A stretch of DNA of 17,075 bases from the NCBI GenBank assembly GCA_046152925.1, contig JBJXFX010000007.1, positions 1 through 17,075 on the forward strand, read 5' to 3'. The notes below the pieces were generated by a model. It had not been told where the DNA came from, made no database searches, and saw only the letters and a program-made list of their open reading frames with translations. Below, one piece after another: positions 6,848 through 12,793 of the stretch (positions within the stretch are counted from its first letter, which is position 1; every line of letters starts with the position of its first letter). Source of the DNA: CAMAUF01 sp046152925. Lineage in GTDB: Bacteria; Chloroflexota; Dehalococcoidia; Tepidiformales; Tepidiformaceae. The position numbers were made by a program, and so were the translations under genes.

Positions 6848-7945
6848 CTAACGGGAGGGGCGCGCGGTCGCGACCCGGCAAAGCTTGGTGACGAGGATGT
6901 CGAGGCCGACTTCTTCGTCCACCTCGCCAAGCTTGTGACGCCGGTCGAACTCGACTATCGCCTCGAACGCGCCGCGCACACCCGCCTCGCCATGGCGCCG
7001 GGCGCGGGCGAGCGCGGCGTCGCGCAGGCCCGGATACTTTCCGGCGTTGCCGAGCGCCTTGACGACATCCTCCTGCGGTGCGTTCCGGGCAAGCAGGTCG
7101 ACCACTTCGCCGAGCGTCTGGTAGCGCGTCACCAGCAGGCCGAGGAGCGGCTGGCTGTTGCCGGAATCGCGCAAGACACGTCCGAGCGTCTGGAGCGCTT
7201 GGCCGAGCTTCCCATCCATGAGGGCGTCGGCGAAGGCGAAGGTGGTCACGTCGCGTTCGCCGGCGCAGGCCTCGTAGATGTCGTCCACGGTCGCAGCGCG
7301 CCCGAGGGTGTAGAGCGCCAGTTTGTCGAGCTCGTTGGCGATGGCGCTGGTGTCGCCGTTGGTCAGCGCGGCGATTAGGGCAGCGGGGTTCGATTGGGTC
7401 GCCTCGCCGGAGCCGCGGGCGCGCTCCCACTCTTCGTTGGCGATGTGGGCTTCGCGCGAAGGGCCCGTCCGGAACGTGATGCCGCGGCTCGCCGCTTCCT
7501 CGTTGATGTAGCGAAGGAGCTCAGGGCCGCGCATCTCGCCGTACTCTTCGTCGGTCGCGCCGCGTAGCTGTTTGAGTCGCGCGACCGCCGGGTTCGTCGC
7601 GCGTGCCTCGCTTCCTGTAAATACCACGGTGGTCGTTGGCGGTAGGCCGGAATCGATCGTCTTGAAGACATCCTCGAAGGCGTCGATCGGGCGAGCCCCA
7701 CTCGCGCGCGGCTCGCCGCGCGTTTCGAAACGGTCGAGAAAGCCATCGACGACGACGAGCCGGCGCGGGGCGAGGAACGGCGGCGTCATCGCGGGAGCGA
7801 GGATGTCGAAGGGCTTTGCATCCTTCCCGTCGATCGACGCGTAGTTGGCGTCGAGCATGCCCGAGCCGCCGTCCGTCTCGTCCTTGAGCTGTTGGAGGCG
7901 CCGGCGCAAGGCGACGCTGTTCGCGCCACGCAGGATCACGATCAT
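6848..7945 (-). CDS. holA: DNA polymerase III subunit delta
   Basis: This 365-residue protein is the clamp-loader subunit that opens the beta sliding clamp at the replication fork. Features are an N-terminal M-I-V-I-L-R-G-A-N-S strand and loop, the short strand segment R-R-L-V-V-V-D-G at 61-68, and the conserved domain II/III stretch G-D-T-S-A-I-A-N-E-L-D-K-L-A-L-Y at 197-212. F-A-F-A-D-A-L-M-D-G-K-L-G-Q-A-L follows at 236-251, then P-L-L-G-L-L-V-T-R-Y-Q-T-L near 266-278. Length is close to the usual 330-350; the mild excess falls in a low-complexity stretch at about 170-187. A TATAGT box lies 6 nt upstream of the ATG. The small secreted-protein gene precedes it and the MFS gene follows on the same strand. 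In many genomes holA sits near rpsT or comEC; neither is visible. Confidence 0.88.
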   Translation of the reverse strand: MIVILRGANSVALRRRLQQLKDETDGGSGMLDANYASIDGKDAKPFDILAPAMTPPFLAPRRLVVVDGFLDRFETRGEPRASGARPIDAFEDVFKTIDSGLPPTTTVVFTGSEARATNPAVARLKQLRGATDEEYGEMRGPELLRYINEEAASRGITFRTGPSREAHIANEEWERARGSGEATQSNPAALIAALTNGDTSAIANELDKLALYTLGRAATVDDIYEACAGERDVTTFAFADALMDGKLGQALQTLGRVLRDSGNSQPLLGLLVTRYQTLGEVVDLLARNAPQEDVVKALGNAGKYPGLRDAALARARRHGEAGVRGAFEAIVEFDRRHKLGEVDEEVGLDILVTKLCRVATARPSR

Positions 7946-7951
7946 GGCGTC

Positions 7952-7957
7952 ACTATA
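7952..7957 (-). promoter_or_regulatory. -10 box for holA (predicted leaderless)
   Basis: TATAGT (5 of 6) on the minus strand is separated from the holA ATG by 6 nt (GACGCC). This leaves no room for a leader or Shine-Dalgarno sequence. I find no -35 match at 16-19 nt. Confidence 0.55.
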
Positions 7958-7989
7958 GGCCGCCGTGAGCGATCGGGGACCGGGGCGAG

Positions 7990-8229
7990 CTAGGTCTGGT
8001 CAGCGGTCGAGCTGGCGTCGTCCGTGCCGCTGCCGCCCTTGTCGCGCGGGCAATCCTTATCGCCAGCGTCGCCGGAATGCTCGCCGCGATGATGCCAGCC
8101 GCCATGGCCCTCTTCCTTGGGCAGTGGGTCGCTGTCGCCACCCTGGGCGAAGGCCACGCTCCCGCCGATCGCCGCAATCGCCACGAGCGGGACGCCGAAC
8201 GCGAGCATCGCGCGCTTCTTCAGTTCCAT
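7990..8229 (-). CDS. Small secreted His/Asp-rich protein
   Basis: This 79-residue protein has a clear signal peptide: K4-K5-R6, a hydrophobic core at 7-25 and a likely cleavage after V-A-F-A28. The mature part, about 51 residues, is hydrophilic and rich in Gly, Asp and His (G-H-G-G-W-H-H-R-G-E-H-S-G-D at 41-54) with a single Cys60. Clustered His and acidic residues suggest metal binding, but no family is recognised. A perfect AGGAGG lies 5 nt before the ATG, at 8235-8240, which strongly supports the gene despite its size. A TAAGCT (8274-8279) and a TTGACC (8300-8305) lie upstream, but 20 nt apart, so the promoter is uncertain. It is not a lipoprotein because there is no lipobox. Confidence 0.72.
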   Translation of the reverse strand: MELKKRAMLAFGVPLVAIAAIGGSVAFAQGGDSDPLPKEEGHGGWHHRGEHSGDAGDKDCPRDKGGSGTDDASSTADQT

Positions 8230-8234
8230 GGTCG

Positions 8235-8240
8235 CCTCCT
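8235..8240 (-). promoter_or_regulatory. Consensus Shine-Dalgarno for the small secreted protein
   Basis: AGGAGG on the minus strand, 5 nt from the ATG at 8229. It contrasts with the SD-less starts of neighbouring genes. Confidence 0.8.
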
Positions 8241-8440
8241 CGTGCGTCAGCGGCCGCGCTGCGCATCCCCAATAGCTTACTCCACCTCGGGAAAGCTCGG
8301 GTCAATGCCTTTACGTTTCGGGGCGCAGGCGCGCGGCGGCCGGAGGGCTCAGGATGTTGGTCCGCCGTCCCGGACGCAATGAGCGGCTCTCTTCAAGGTG
8401 GCTCCGGGTACGACGCGACGCGGCTGCCCTCAACCCAGCG

Positions 8441-8480
8441 AAGCATCCCTTCTCCCGCCGGATCGGGAGAAGGGATGCTT
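8441..8480. repeat. Perfect 17-bp inverted repeat (hairpin)
   Basis: Positions 8441-8457 (AAGCATCCCTTCTCCCG) are the exact reverse complement of 8464-8480, separated by the 6-nt loop CCGGAT. There is no adjacent T-run, and it lies between divergent genes, so an intrinsic terminator is unlikely. A REP-like extragenic palindrome or a regulatory hairpin are alternatives. No second copy was noticed in this window. Confidence 0.8.
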
Positions 8481-8621
8481 GCGAATCGAAAGTCATGAAC
8501 ATTCGCCTTTGGGCGCCGTCGGCCGATGCCAACACGGGTTCGCTGCCCGCGAGTGCGCGAGATGCTCGCTTCCAAGTGCCTTGGACCGCGCCAAAAGGCT
8601 CCCCTTCGGGCTCCCAGCCCG

Positions 8622-8647
8622 TAGAATGCCGTCTCATCACGAGGAGG
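8622..8647 (+). promoter_or_regulatory. Possible -10 box and Shine-Dalgarno for the crotonase-family gene
   Basis: TAGAAT (5 of 6) at 8622-8627 is followed by GAGGAGG at 8641-8647, 6 nt before the ATG at 8654. No good -35 box is present. The ribosome-binding site is strong and fixes the start. Confidence 0.5.
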
Positions 8648-8653
8648 CCCGTC

Positions 8654-9577
8654 ATGGCGAACGAGTACAACACCATCGTCTATGAGGTGGAGCGCGGCCG
8701 CGCCCGCATCACCCTCAACCGCCCCGAGAAGCTCAACGCACTTTCGCAAGAGCTCCAAACCGAACTGAACCAGGCGCTCTGGGAAGCCGATAACGACGTT
8801 AACGTCCACGCGGTCATCCTGCGTGGCGCGGGCCGCGCATTCAGCGCTGGCTACGACCTGACGCCGCTGGCCAATCGGCGCGCAGCGGGGGCCGATGAGT
8901 CGTACACGGCGGTCTATCGCGGCGGACGCACGTTCGACGACGACGCCTGGAACCTCGAGAAGTCCCAGCGCCTGCGCATGGCGATCTTCGACATGCACAA
9001 GCCCGTGATCGCCCAGATCCACGGCTTCTGCCTGGCTGGCGGCACCGATGTTGCGTTCCTCTGCGACATCATCATCGCCGCGGAGGACGCGACGATCGGC
9101 TTCCCGCCAGCCCGCGCGATGGGCGCGCTGCCGAACAACATGTGGATCTACAACTGCGGGCCGCAGTGGGCGAAGCGCCTCTTCCTCACCGGCGATAGCG
9201 TCTCCGGCGCTGAGGCGGCGAAGATCGGCCTCGTCCTCAAGGCTGTCCCGTCGGAATATCTGACGCAAGAAGTCGAAGCGCTCGTCGACCGCATGGTCAT
9301 GATTGACACGGATCTGCTGTCGGCGAACAAGCGCATCGTCAACCTCCAGCTCGAGCTGATGGGCGCGCGCACGATCCAGCGCATGGCGGCGGAAAACGAC
9401 GCCCGCGCCCATCTCGCCCCAAGCGTGCGCGAGTTCGGCCGGATCGCTGGCGAACAGGGGCTCAAGGCTGCGCTCCACTGGCGCGACGCCAAGTTCGGCG
9501 ACGGCAAGGCGCGCGTCGAAGGGCCGGAGATCCGAGACGAGAACGGTCGCCTCCTCCCCTGGCCGCCGGCGAAGTAG
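8654..9577 (+). CDS. Enoyl-CoA hydratase/isomerase (crotonase) family protein, atypical active site
   Basis: This 307-residue protein has the crotonase fold. It shows N-R-P-E-K-L-N-A-L at 22-30, the first oxyanion-hole strand A-F-S-A-G-Y-D-L at 62-69 and the second, H-G-F-C-L-A-G-G-T-D at 123-132. Family members act on acyl-CoA thioesters through an oxyanion hole. The two catalytic glutamates of classic hydratases (E144 and E164 in rat mitochondrial hydratase) align with Asp132 and Pro152 here, so simple syn-hydration is doubtful. P-P-A-R-A-M-G-A-L-P at 151-160 replaces the usual Q-P-E-I-x-x-G-x-x-P. The C-terminal tail beyond about residue 240 is longer than the usual 260-residue form. It may be an isomerase, hydrolase or other branch. 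It is a single gene, with a hairpin region before the next operon. Confidence 0.82.
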   Translation: MANEYNTIVYEVERGRARITLNRPEKLNALSQELQTELNQALWEADNDVNVHAVILRGAGRAFSAGYDLTPLANRRAAGADESYTAVYRGGRTFDDDAWNLEKSQRLRMAIFDMHKPVIAQIHGFCLAGGTDVAFLCDIIIAAEDATIGFPPARAMGALPNNMWIYNCGPQWAKRLFLTGDSVSGAEAAKIGLVLKAVPSEYLTQEVEALVDRMVMIDTDLLSANKRIVNLQLELMGARTIQRMAAENDARAHLAPSVREFGRIAGEQGLKAALHWRDAKFGDGKARVEGPEIRDENGRLLPWPPAK

Positions 9578-9593
9578 CAGCGCAGTCTCCGGC

Positions 9594-9626
9594 GCGGGCG
9601 AGTGTGGACAAGATCTCACTCCCGCG
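9594..9626. terminator. Weak hairpin after the crotonase-family gene
   Basis: GCGGG (9594-9598) and AGTG (9601-9604) pair with CACT (9617-9620) and CCCGC (9621-9625), with a 2-nt bulge and a 12-nt loop. C9593-G9626 adds one more pair. No T-run follows, so it would be at best a Rho-assisted or incidental structure. Confidence 0.25.
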
Positions 9627-9639
9627 GCTGGGGACGGCG

Positions 9640-9645
9640 TAAACT
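9640..9645 (+). promoter_or_regulatory. -10-like box for the four-repeat membrane protein operon
   Basis: TAAACT lies 9 nt before the ATG at 9655. No -35 is obvious. A GGTGG stretch between them could be a weak ribosome-binding site. Confidence 0.35.
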
Positions 9646-9654
9646 GGTGGTGCT

Positions 9655-10353
9655 ATGACCATCAAAGCGACCTCTGTCCTCGCCCTGCTTGTGATTTGGG
9701 GGGCGACCATCACGGCCGTTGCTCTTGAGCCGGGCGCGTGGTGGTCGCTCTTCTTCGCGATGCTCGCCTCGGCCGCGGTCGGCTTCAGCGCGATGCGGCG
9801 GCTCGGGCTCTCTCGCGTCGTCGCGCTCGGCGGCATCTGGGGTGGCACGGCTGCGGCCATGGCCACAGACCCCGGCACAACCTGGATGTCGATCTTCGCG
9901 TTTTTCGCGACTGGCGCCGTCGTCTACAGCCGCATGCATCGCGACGCCATCCCGCTCGGGGCCGCGATCGCGATCGCCTGGGCATGGGCAGGGGCTGGCG
10001 CGGCGAACGATGCCTCTGTCGGGTGGGTCGCGTTTTTCGCGTTCTTCTCAGCCGCGTCCCTGGCCGGCAACCGCGATAGCCTCTTCTCCGCCGCCGTGGG
10101 CGCGATCGCCTGGACGGCGGCCGGCCTGGTGTTCGTCCAGGACCCTGGCTTTGCCTGGCTTGCGGCCTTCGCCGCCCTCGCCACGATCGTGATCAAGCGG
10201 CGATGGGGCATGCCGGCCCGGGTCGAATGGGACCTCTTCGATCGTCGCGGTGGCGATGCCGCCGAGCCGCGCGAGGAGCCGTTCATCCACGGCGTCTGGC
10301 GCGAGGTTGGGGTAAAGTCGGATCGTGGCTGGCAGGGAAAGAGCGACCAATGA
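9655..10353 (+). CDS. Polytopic membrane protein with four tandem ~45-residue repeats
   Basis: This 232-residue protein has about eight hydrophobic helices built from four internal repeats. Each repeat carries a Trp in one helix, a polar D/E-P-G turn with a following Trp, a second helix rich in F/A, then a basic R/K loop. The markers are W15/E25-P-G/W30, W62/D72-P-G/W77, W109/D119/W124 and W153/D163-P-G/W168, giving a period of 44-47 residues. A hydrophilic tail follows at about 181-232, probably cytoplasmic. I recognise no family. It starts an apparent operon: its last 29 nt overlap the 84-residue protein gene, which is followed by a degenerate SDR. Role unknown; a transport, sensing or scaffold function are all possible. 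Confidence 0.75.
   Translation: MTIKATSVLALLVIWGATITAVALEPGAWWSLFFAMLASAAVGFSAMRRLGLSRVVALGGIWGGTAAAMATDPGTTWMSIFAFFATGAVVYSRMHRDAIPLGAAIAIAWAWAGAGAANDASVGWVAFFAFFSAASLAGNRDSLFSAAVGAIAWTAAGLVFVQDPGFAWLAAFAALATIVIKRRWGMPARVEWDLFDRRGGDAAEPREEPFIHGVWREVGVKSDRGWQGKSDQ
10313..10318 (+). promoter_or_regulatory. -10-like box for the 84-residue protein (predicted leaderless)
   Basis: TAAAGT inside the preceding gene lies exactly 6 nt before the GTG at 10325, identical in sequence and spacing to the box before the MFS gene. It supports the choice of this GTG and suggests an internal promoter. Confidence 0.45.
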
Positions 10354-10579
10354 CCTCCCCGACGACAACGCGGGCGATGAGCTCGTCGAGGACTTCGACG
10401 AACTCATCCCTGATCTCGGCCCCGACGAGCGAGACCGCGACCTGATGGATGGCTCCTGGGAAGACCGTTACTACCGCCAAGAGAAGCGTGGCATCGACTG
10501 GAAGAGCATCCAGATCGGCGTCGCCTTGCTCGTGTTGCTCGGTCTTCTCCTCCCCCTGGTGTTAACGGTGACAGGGTGA
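10325..10579 (+). CDS. Small tail-anchored acidic membrane protein
   Basis: This 84-residue protein has a strongly acidic N-terminal part (D/E-rich at about 9-48: N-D-L-P-D-D-N-A-G-D-E-L-V-E-D-F-D-E-L) and a single C-terminal hydrophobic helix at 61-82, so it is likely C-tail-anchored with the acidic part in the cytoplasm. No family is recognised. The GTG start is within the upstream membrane-protein gene (29-nt overlap), and its stop overlaps the next start as GTGA. This arrangement strongly suggests a translationally coupled three-gene operon. If the GTG is wrong, an ATG at residue 41 would leave a 44-residue protein, which seems less likely. Confidence 0.65.
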   Translation: MAGRERATNDLPDDNAGDELVEDFDELIPDLGPDERDRDLMDGSWEDRYYRQEKRGIDWKSIQIGVALLVLLGLLLPLVLTVTG

Positions 10580-11151
10580 GCGCGCCACTCATCCCCGGGC
10601 AGGTGGTCGCCCTGATTGGCGCGGGCACGGACCGGGATCGCTCGTTGATCGTCCCCCTCGTCGCGGACGGCGTCCGCGTCGCGCTGGCGACGATGGATCG
10701 CTCCCAAGCGCAGGAGTTCGCGATGAACTCGATCGCAAACGAGCTCTGGGCGCTTGGCGCGGAGCAATTCGTCCGGCTGATGGACGCGGGCGACCCGTCG
10801 GCAGTGGTGGCTTTCGCGGACGAGGTGTTCGACCAGTACGGCCGCTGCGACCTCGCCCTCATCGCCCATAGCCAGCCTTCGGACGTCGAGATCGACGAAC
10901 TCTCGTTCGACGAGTGGGAGCCGTTGCTGCGGGCGAACCTCTCGGGCGCGTTTCTCGCCCTGCAAGCGTTCGGCCGCCTGATGGAGCGAGCCCATGGGGG
11001 CCGAATCGTGCTGGTGGAGTCCGAAGGGGTGTCGGCGGCGAACTTGGCGGCGAACCAAGGTCTCCGGGGCCTCGCCGAGGCGGCGGAGCGCGCTTGGCCC
11101 GACCGCGGCGTGAGCGTCGAGGTGACGTCAGCCGCGGCCGGTGTGGGTTAG
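10576..11151 (+). CDS. Short-chain dehydrogenase-like protein with a lost active site
   Basis: This 191-residue Rossmann-type protein is recognisable as an SDR by V-A-L-I-G-A-G-T at 11-18, A-N-L-S-G-A-F-L-A-L at 120-129 (conserved Asn121) and G-R-I-V-L-V-E-S at 142-149. The glycine-rich cofactor loop is degenerate: G-A-G-T-D-R-D-R-S instead of T-G-x-x-x-G-I-G. The N-N-A-G strand reads I-A-H-S-Q. The Tyr-x3-Lys catalytic pair aligns with Leu157 and Gln161. It is short (usual 240-260) because the substrate-binding C-terminal part is missing. It is therefore probably not an oxidoreductase, but a structural or binding pseudoenzyme serving the two membrane proteins encoded just upstream. The GTG start overlaps the previous stop by 4 nt. 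Confidence 0.72.
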   Translation: MSAPLIPGQVVALIGAGTDRDRSLIVPLVADGVRVALATMDRSQAQEFAMNSIANELWALGAEQFVRLMDAGDPSAVVAFADEVFDQYGRCDLALIAHSQPSDVEIDELSFDEWEPLLRANLSGAFLALQAFGRLMERAHGGRIVLVESEGVSAANLAANQGLRGLAEAAERAWPDRGVSVEVTSAAAGVG

Positions 11152-11154
11152 GTT
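11149..11154 (+). promoter_or_regulatory. Possible -10 box for the rhodanese gene
   Basis: TAGGTT overlaps the SDR stop codon and ends 11 nt before the ATG at 11166. The spacing is looser than elsewhere, and the gene may simply belong to the upstream operon. Confidence 0.25.
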
Positions 11155-11165
11155 CCCGAGGTCGA

Positions 11166-12113
11166 ATGGACAGACGGGCGGCCCCGACCCAGAGTGGGGG
11201 CGTGACCGACGGTGACTCGGGGCTGATGGGCGCGGAGGCGTTGCGCCTGGCGATGGGCGACGCTCGGCCGCCAGGCGTCTTCGAAGTGAGCTGGGCGCCG
11301 TTGGAGCGCGCCAACGCGTTCCTCGAGGGGCACATCCCCGGTGCGCACCACCTCGACACGGACCTGCTCGAAGACGGGTATCCGACCTGGCGCCTCCGGC
11401 CGGTCGACGAGCTTCAACGCGCTTTTGGGGCGATGGGCATCGCCGGCGAAGACCACGTTGTCCTCTATGGGACGCAGTTCATCGCGGCGACGAGGGCCTG
11501 GTGGGTGCTGCTCTACGCCGGGGTGGCGCGGGTCTCGATCCTCGACGGCGGGCTCGCTGGCTGGGTCGCGAGTGGCGGGCCGATCGAGGCCGGGCCGGGG
11601 TCCGAACCCACGCCAGCGGTGTTTCGCGCCCCACCCCGGACGGGTGTCTTGGCCACCACCGAAGACGTGCTTGCGGCGCGCAGCCCCGGCAGCGCGGTCG
11701 TCGCCGATGTGCGGAGCGAGGCGGAGTTTCGCGGCGACGTAAGCGGCTACGAATACCTGGAGGCCCGCGGCCGGGTCCCCTGGTCCGTGCACCTCGGCGA
11801 TGCCGACGACTCGGCCGGCCGGTACATCGATGGCGGCGGGCGCATGCGAGACCCGCGGGAGATCGTCGCGAGCTGGCAGGCCGCCGGGCTTGGGGGCGAA
11901 CCTCCGGCCTGCGAGCGCGATGTCATCTTCATGTGCGGGAGCGGCTGGCGTTCGAGCGCGGCGTTTTTCGCCGCCTGGTGCGCGGGCTATCGCAACATCC
12001 GGAACTACTCCGACGGCTGGTGCGGCTGGAGCACGCGTTACGTCCCCGACGCCTCGGCGGGCGGATCAACGCCCGGCTGGCGTCAGGAGCCGACGGCGAA
12101 CGAGCGGGCGTAG
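11166..12113 (+). CDS. Two-domain rhodanese-family sulfurtransferase
   Basis: This 315-residue protein contains two rhodanese domains. The N-terminal one (about 20-140) has H-I-P-G-A-H-H-L-D at 56-64 and S-I-L-D-G-G-L-A-G-W at 124-133, but no active-site Cys (Y-G-T-Q-F at 101-105). The C-terminal one (about 160-292) has D-V-R-S-E-A-E-F at 181-188 and the active loop C257-G-S-G-W-R-S-S. Such enzymes move sulfur from thiosulfate or 3-mercaptopyruvate to cyanide or thiols. The loop lies between the mercaptopyruvate type (C-G-S-G-V-T-A) and the thiosulfate type (C-R-x-G-x-R), so the donor is undecided. The frame is open upstream, but the earlier part is a shadow of the SDR gene. A GTG at 11202 is an alternative start. 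Confidence 0.85.
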   Translation: MDRRAAPTQSGGVTDGDSGLMGAEALRLAMGDARPPGVFEVSWAPLERANAFLEGHIPGAHHLDTDLLEDGYPTWRLRPVDELQRAFGAMGIAGEDHVVLYGTQFIAATRAWWVLLYAGVARVSILDGGLAGWVASGGPIEAGPGSEPTPAVFRAPPRTGVLATTEDVLAARSPGSAVVADVRSEAEFRGDVSGYEYLEARGRVPWSVHLGDADDSAGRYIDGGGRMRDPREIVASWQAAGLGGEPPACERDVIFMCGSGWRSSAAFFAAWCAGYRNIRNYSDGWCGWSTRYVPDASAGGSTPGWRQEPTANERA

Positions 12114-12141
12114 GGCGTGCGACTCGGAGCGCGGAACTCGG

Positions 12142-12147
12142 TAGGCT
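12142..12147 (+). promoter_or_regulatory. -10-like box for the AhpD-like gene (predicted leaderless)
   Basis: TAGGCT ends exactly 6 nt before the ATG at 12154, with ACACCC between and no Shine-Dalgarno sequence. No -35 match. Confidence 0.45.
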
Positions 12148-12153
12148 ACACCC

Positions 12154-12729
12154 ATGGAAACGCGCATCTCCTGGTTCCCCGTCGCCGAACGCGACACCCT
12201 CGCCGCCGAAACGCAGGCGCTCTTCGCGCAGGTCGAAGAGAAGCTCGGCTTCGTCCCCAACGTCTTCCGTTCGTTCGCTTGGAAGGGCCCGCGCTTCGAA
12301 AAGTGGCGCGCCCACTTCGAGGCCCTGATGGAGCCCTCGGAAGGCCTCGGCAAAGCCGACCGCGAGATGATCTCGGTGGCCGTTTCGATGCAGAACCAGT
12401 GCCTGTATTGCCTCACGGCCCACGGCTTCGCGGTCCGGGCCCTGCTCCGCGACCCGATCCTGGGCGACCGTGTGACGCTCGACTACAAGCGCGCTGGGCT
12501 GAGCGCGAAGCAGGTCGCGATGCTCGATTATGCGGTGAAGATCACGAACTCGCCGGTGGACTGCAACGAGGACGACATCGCGGCCCTCCGCGCGCACGGC
12601 TACTCGCTGGACGACATCTGGGACATCGCGGAGGTGGCGGCGATGTTCAACTTCACGAACCGGCTTGCCTCGGCGACGGGGATGATGCCGAACCCCGAGT
12701 ACCAGAGCATGGCACGGACGCCGCGCTGA
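12154..12729 (+). CDS. Peroxidase-related AhpD/carboxymuconolactone-decarboxylase-family protein
   Basis: This 191-residue protein has the AhpD-like helical fold. The signature is R70-E71-M-I-S-V-A-V-S-x-x-N-Q-C-L-Y-C-L-T-A-H, containing the redox pair Cys83/Cys86, His90 and upstream Glu71, all matching the family's proton-relay residues. Length and N-terminal R-I-S-W-F-P-V resemble the 'uncharacterised peroxidase-related enzyme' subgroup. Members reduce peroxides or act as thiol oxidoreductases, usually needing an external electron donor; none is evident next door apart from the rhodanese 40 nt upstream, which is at least compatible with a shared thiol/sulfur role (inference). The start is supported by the -10 box at fixed spacing. 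Confidence 0.85.
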   Translation: METRISWFPVAERDTLAAETQALFAQVEEKLGFVPNVFRSFAWKGPRFEKWRAHFEALMEPSEGLGKADREMISVAVSMQNQCLYCLTAHGFAVRALLRDPILGDRVTLDYKRAGLSAKQVAMLDYAVKITNSPVDCNEDDIAALRAHGYSLDDIWDIAEVAAMFNFTNRLASATGMMPNPEYQSMARTPR

Positions 12730-12747
12730 GCCTCACCACTCGAACGG

Positions 12748-12776
12748 TTGCCAGCGCCGACGCCAAGACGTAGCAT
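12748..12776 (+). promoter_or_regulatory. Predicted promoter of the three-gene cassette
   Basis: TTGCCA (5 of 6) at 12748-12753 and TAGCAT (4 of 6) at 12771-12776 are separated by exactly 17 nt. The start site would fall about 10 nt before the ATG at 12794. It is one of the best -35/-10 pairs in the window and lies directly before the lower-GC cassette. Confidence 0.6.
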
Positions 12777-12793
12777 CGGGTGCCTGGTGCAGC

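Larger units (their letters stand above)
8230..8653. other. 424-bp divergent intergenic region
   Basis: This region lies between the small secreted-protein gene (minus) and the crotonase-family gene (plus). The reading frame of the latter stays open upstream for 100 codons, but the translation looks non-coding (Arg/Pro/Ser-rich, no domain). The region holds both ribosome-binding sites, a perfect 17-bp hairpin at 8441-8480, and a TAGAAT hexamer at 8622-8627 that could be a -10 box. No small RNA or riboswitch is recognised. Confidence 0.6.

Noticed and set aside
5780..7378. Long plus-strand open frame (532 codons) opposite the MFS and holA genes
   Set aside because: The translation is Arg/Asp/Glu/Gly-rich with no domain and lies antisense to two well-supported genes. 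It is an artefact of GC-rich codon positions.
8441..8480. Intrinsic terminator reading of the 17-bp hairpin
   Set aside because: No T-run on either side, and both flanking genes read away from it.
8354..8653. 100-codon N-terminal extension of the crotonase-family gene
   Set aside because: The crotonase fold starts right after ATG 8654, which has a GAGGAGG site. The extension is Arg/Pro/Ser-rich and spans a hairpin.
8393..9619. 408-codon minus-strand frame over the crotonase-family gene
   Set aside because: Shadow of a real gene with conserved motifs; it also runs through the perfect palindrome.
10914..11165. 84-codon N-terminal extension of the rhodanese gene
   Set aside because: It overlaps the SDR-like gene in another frame and is Gly/Arg/Pro-rich without rhodanese features.
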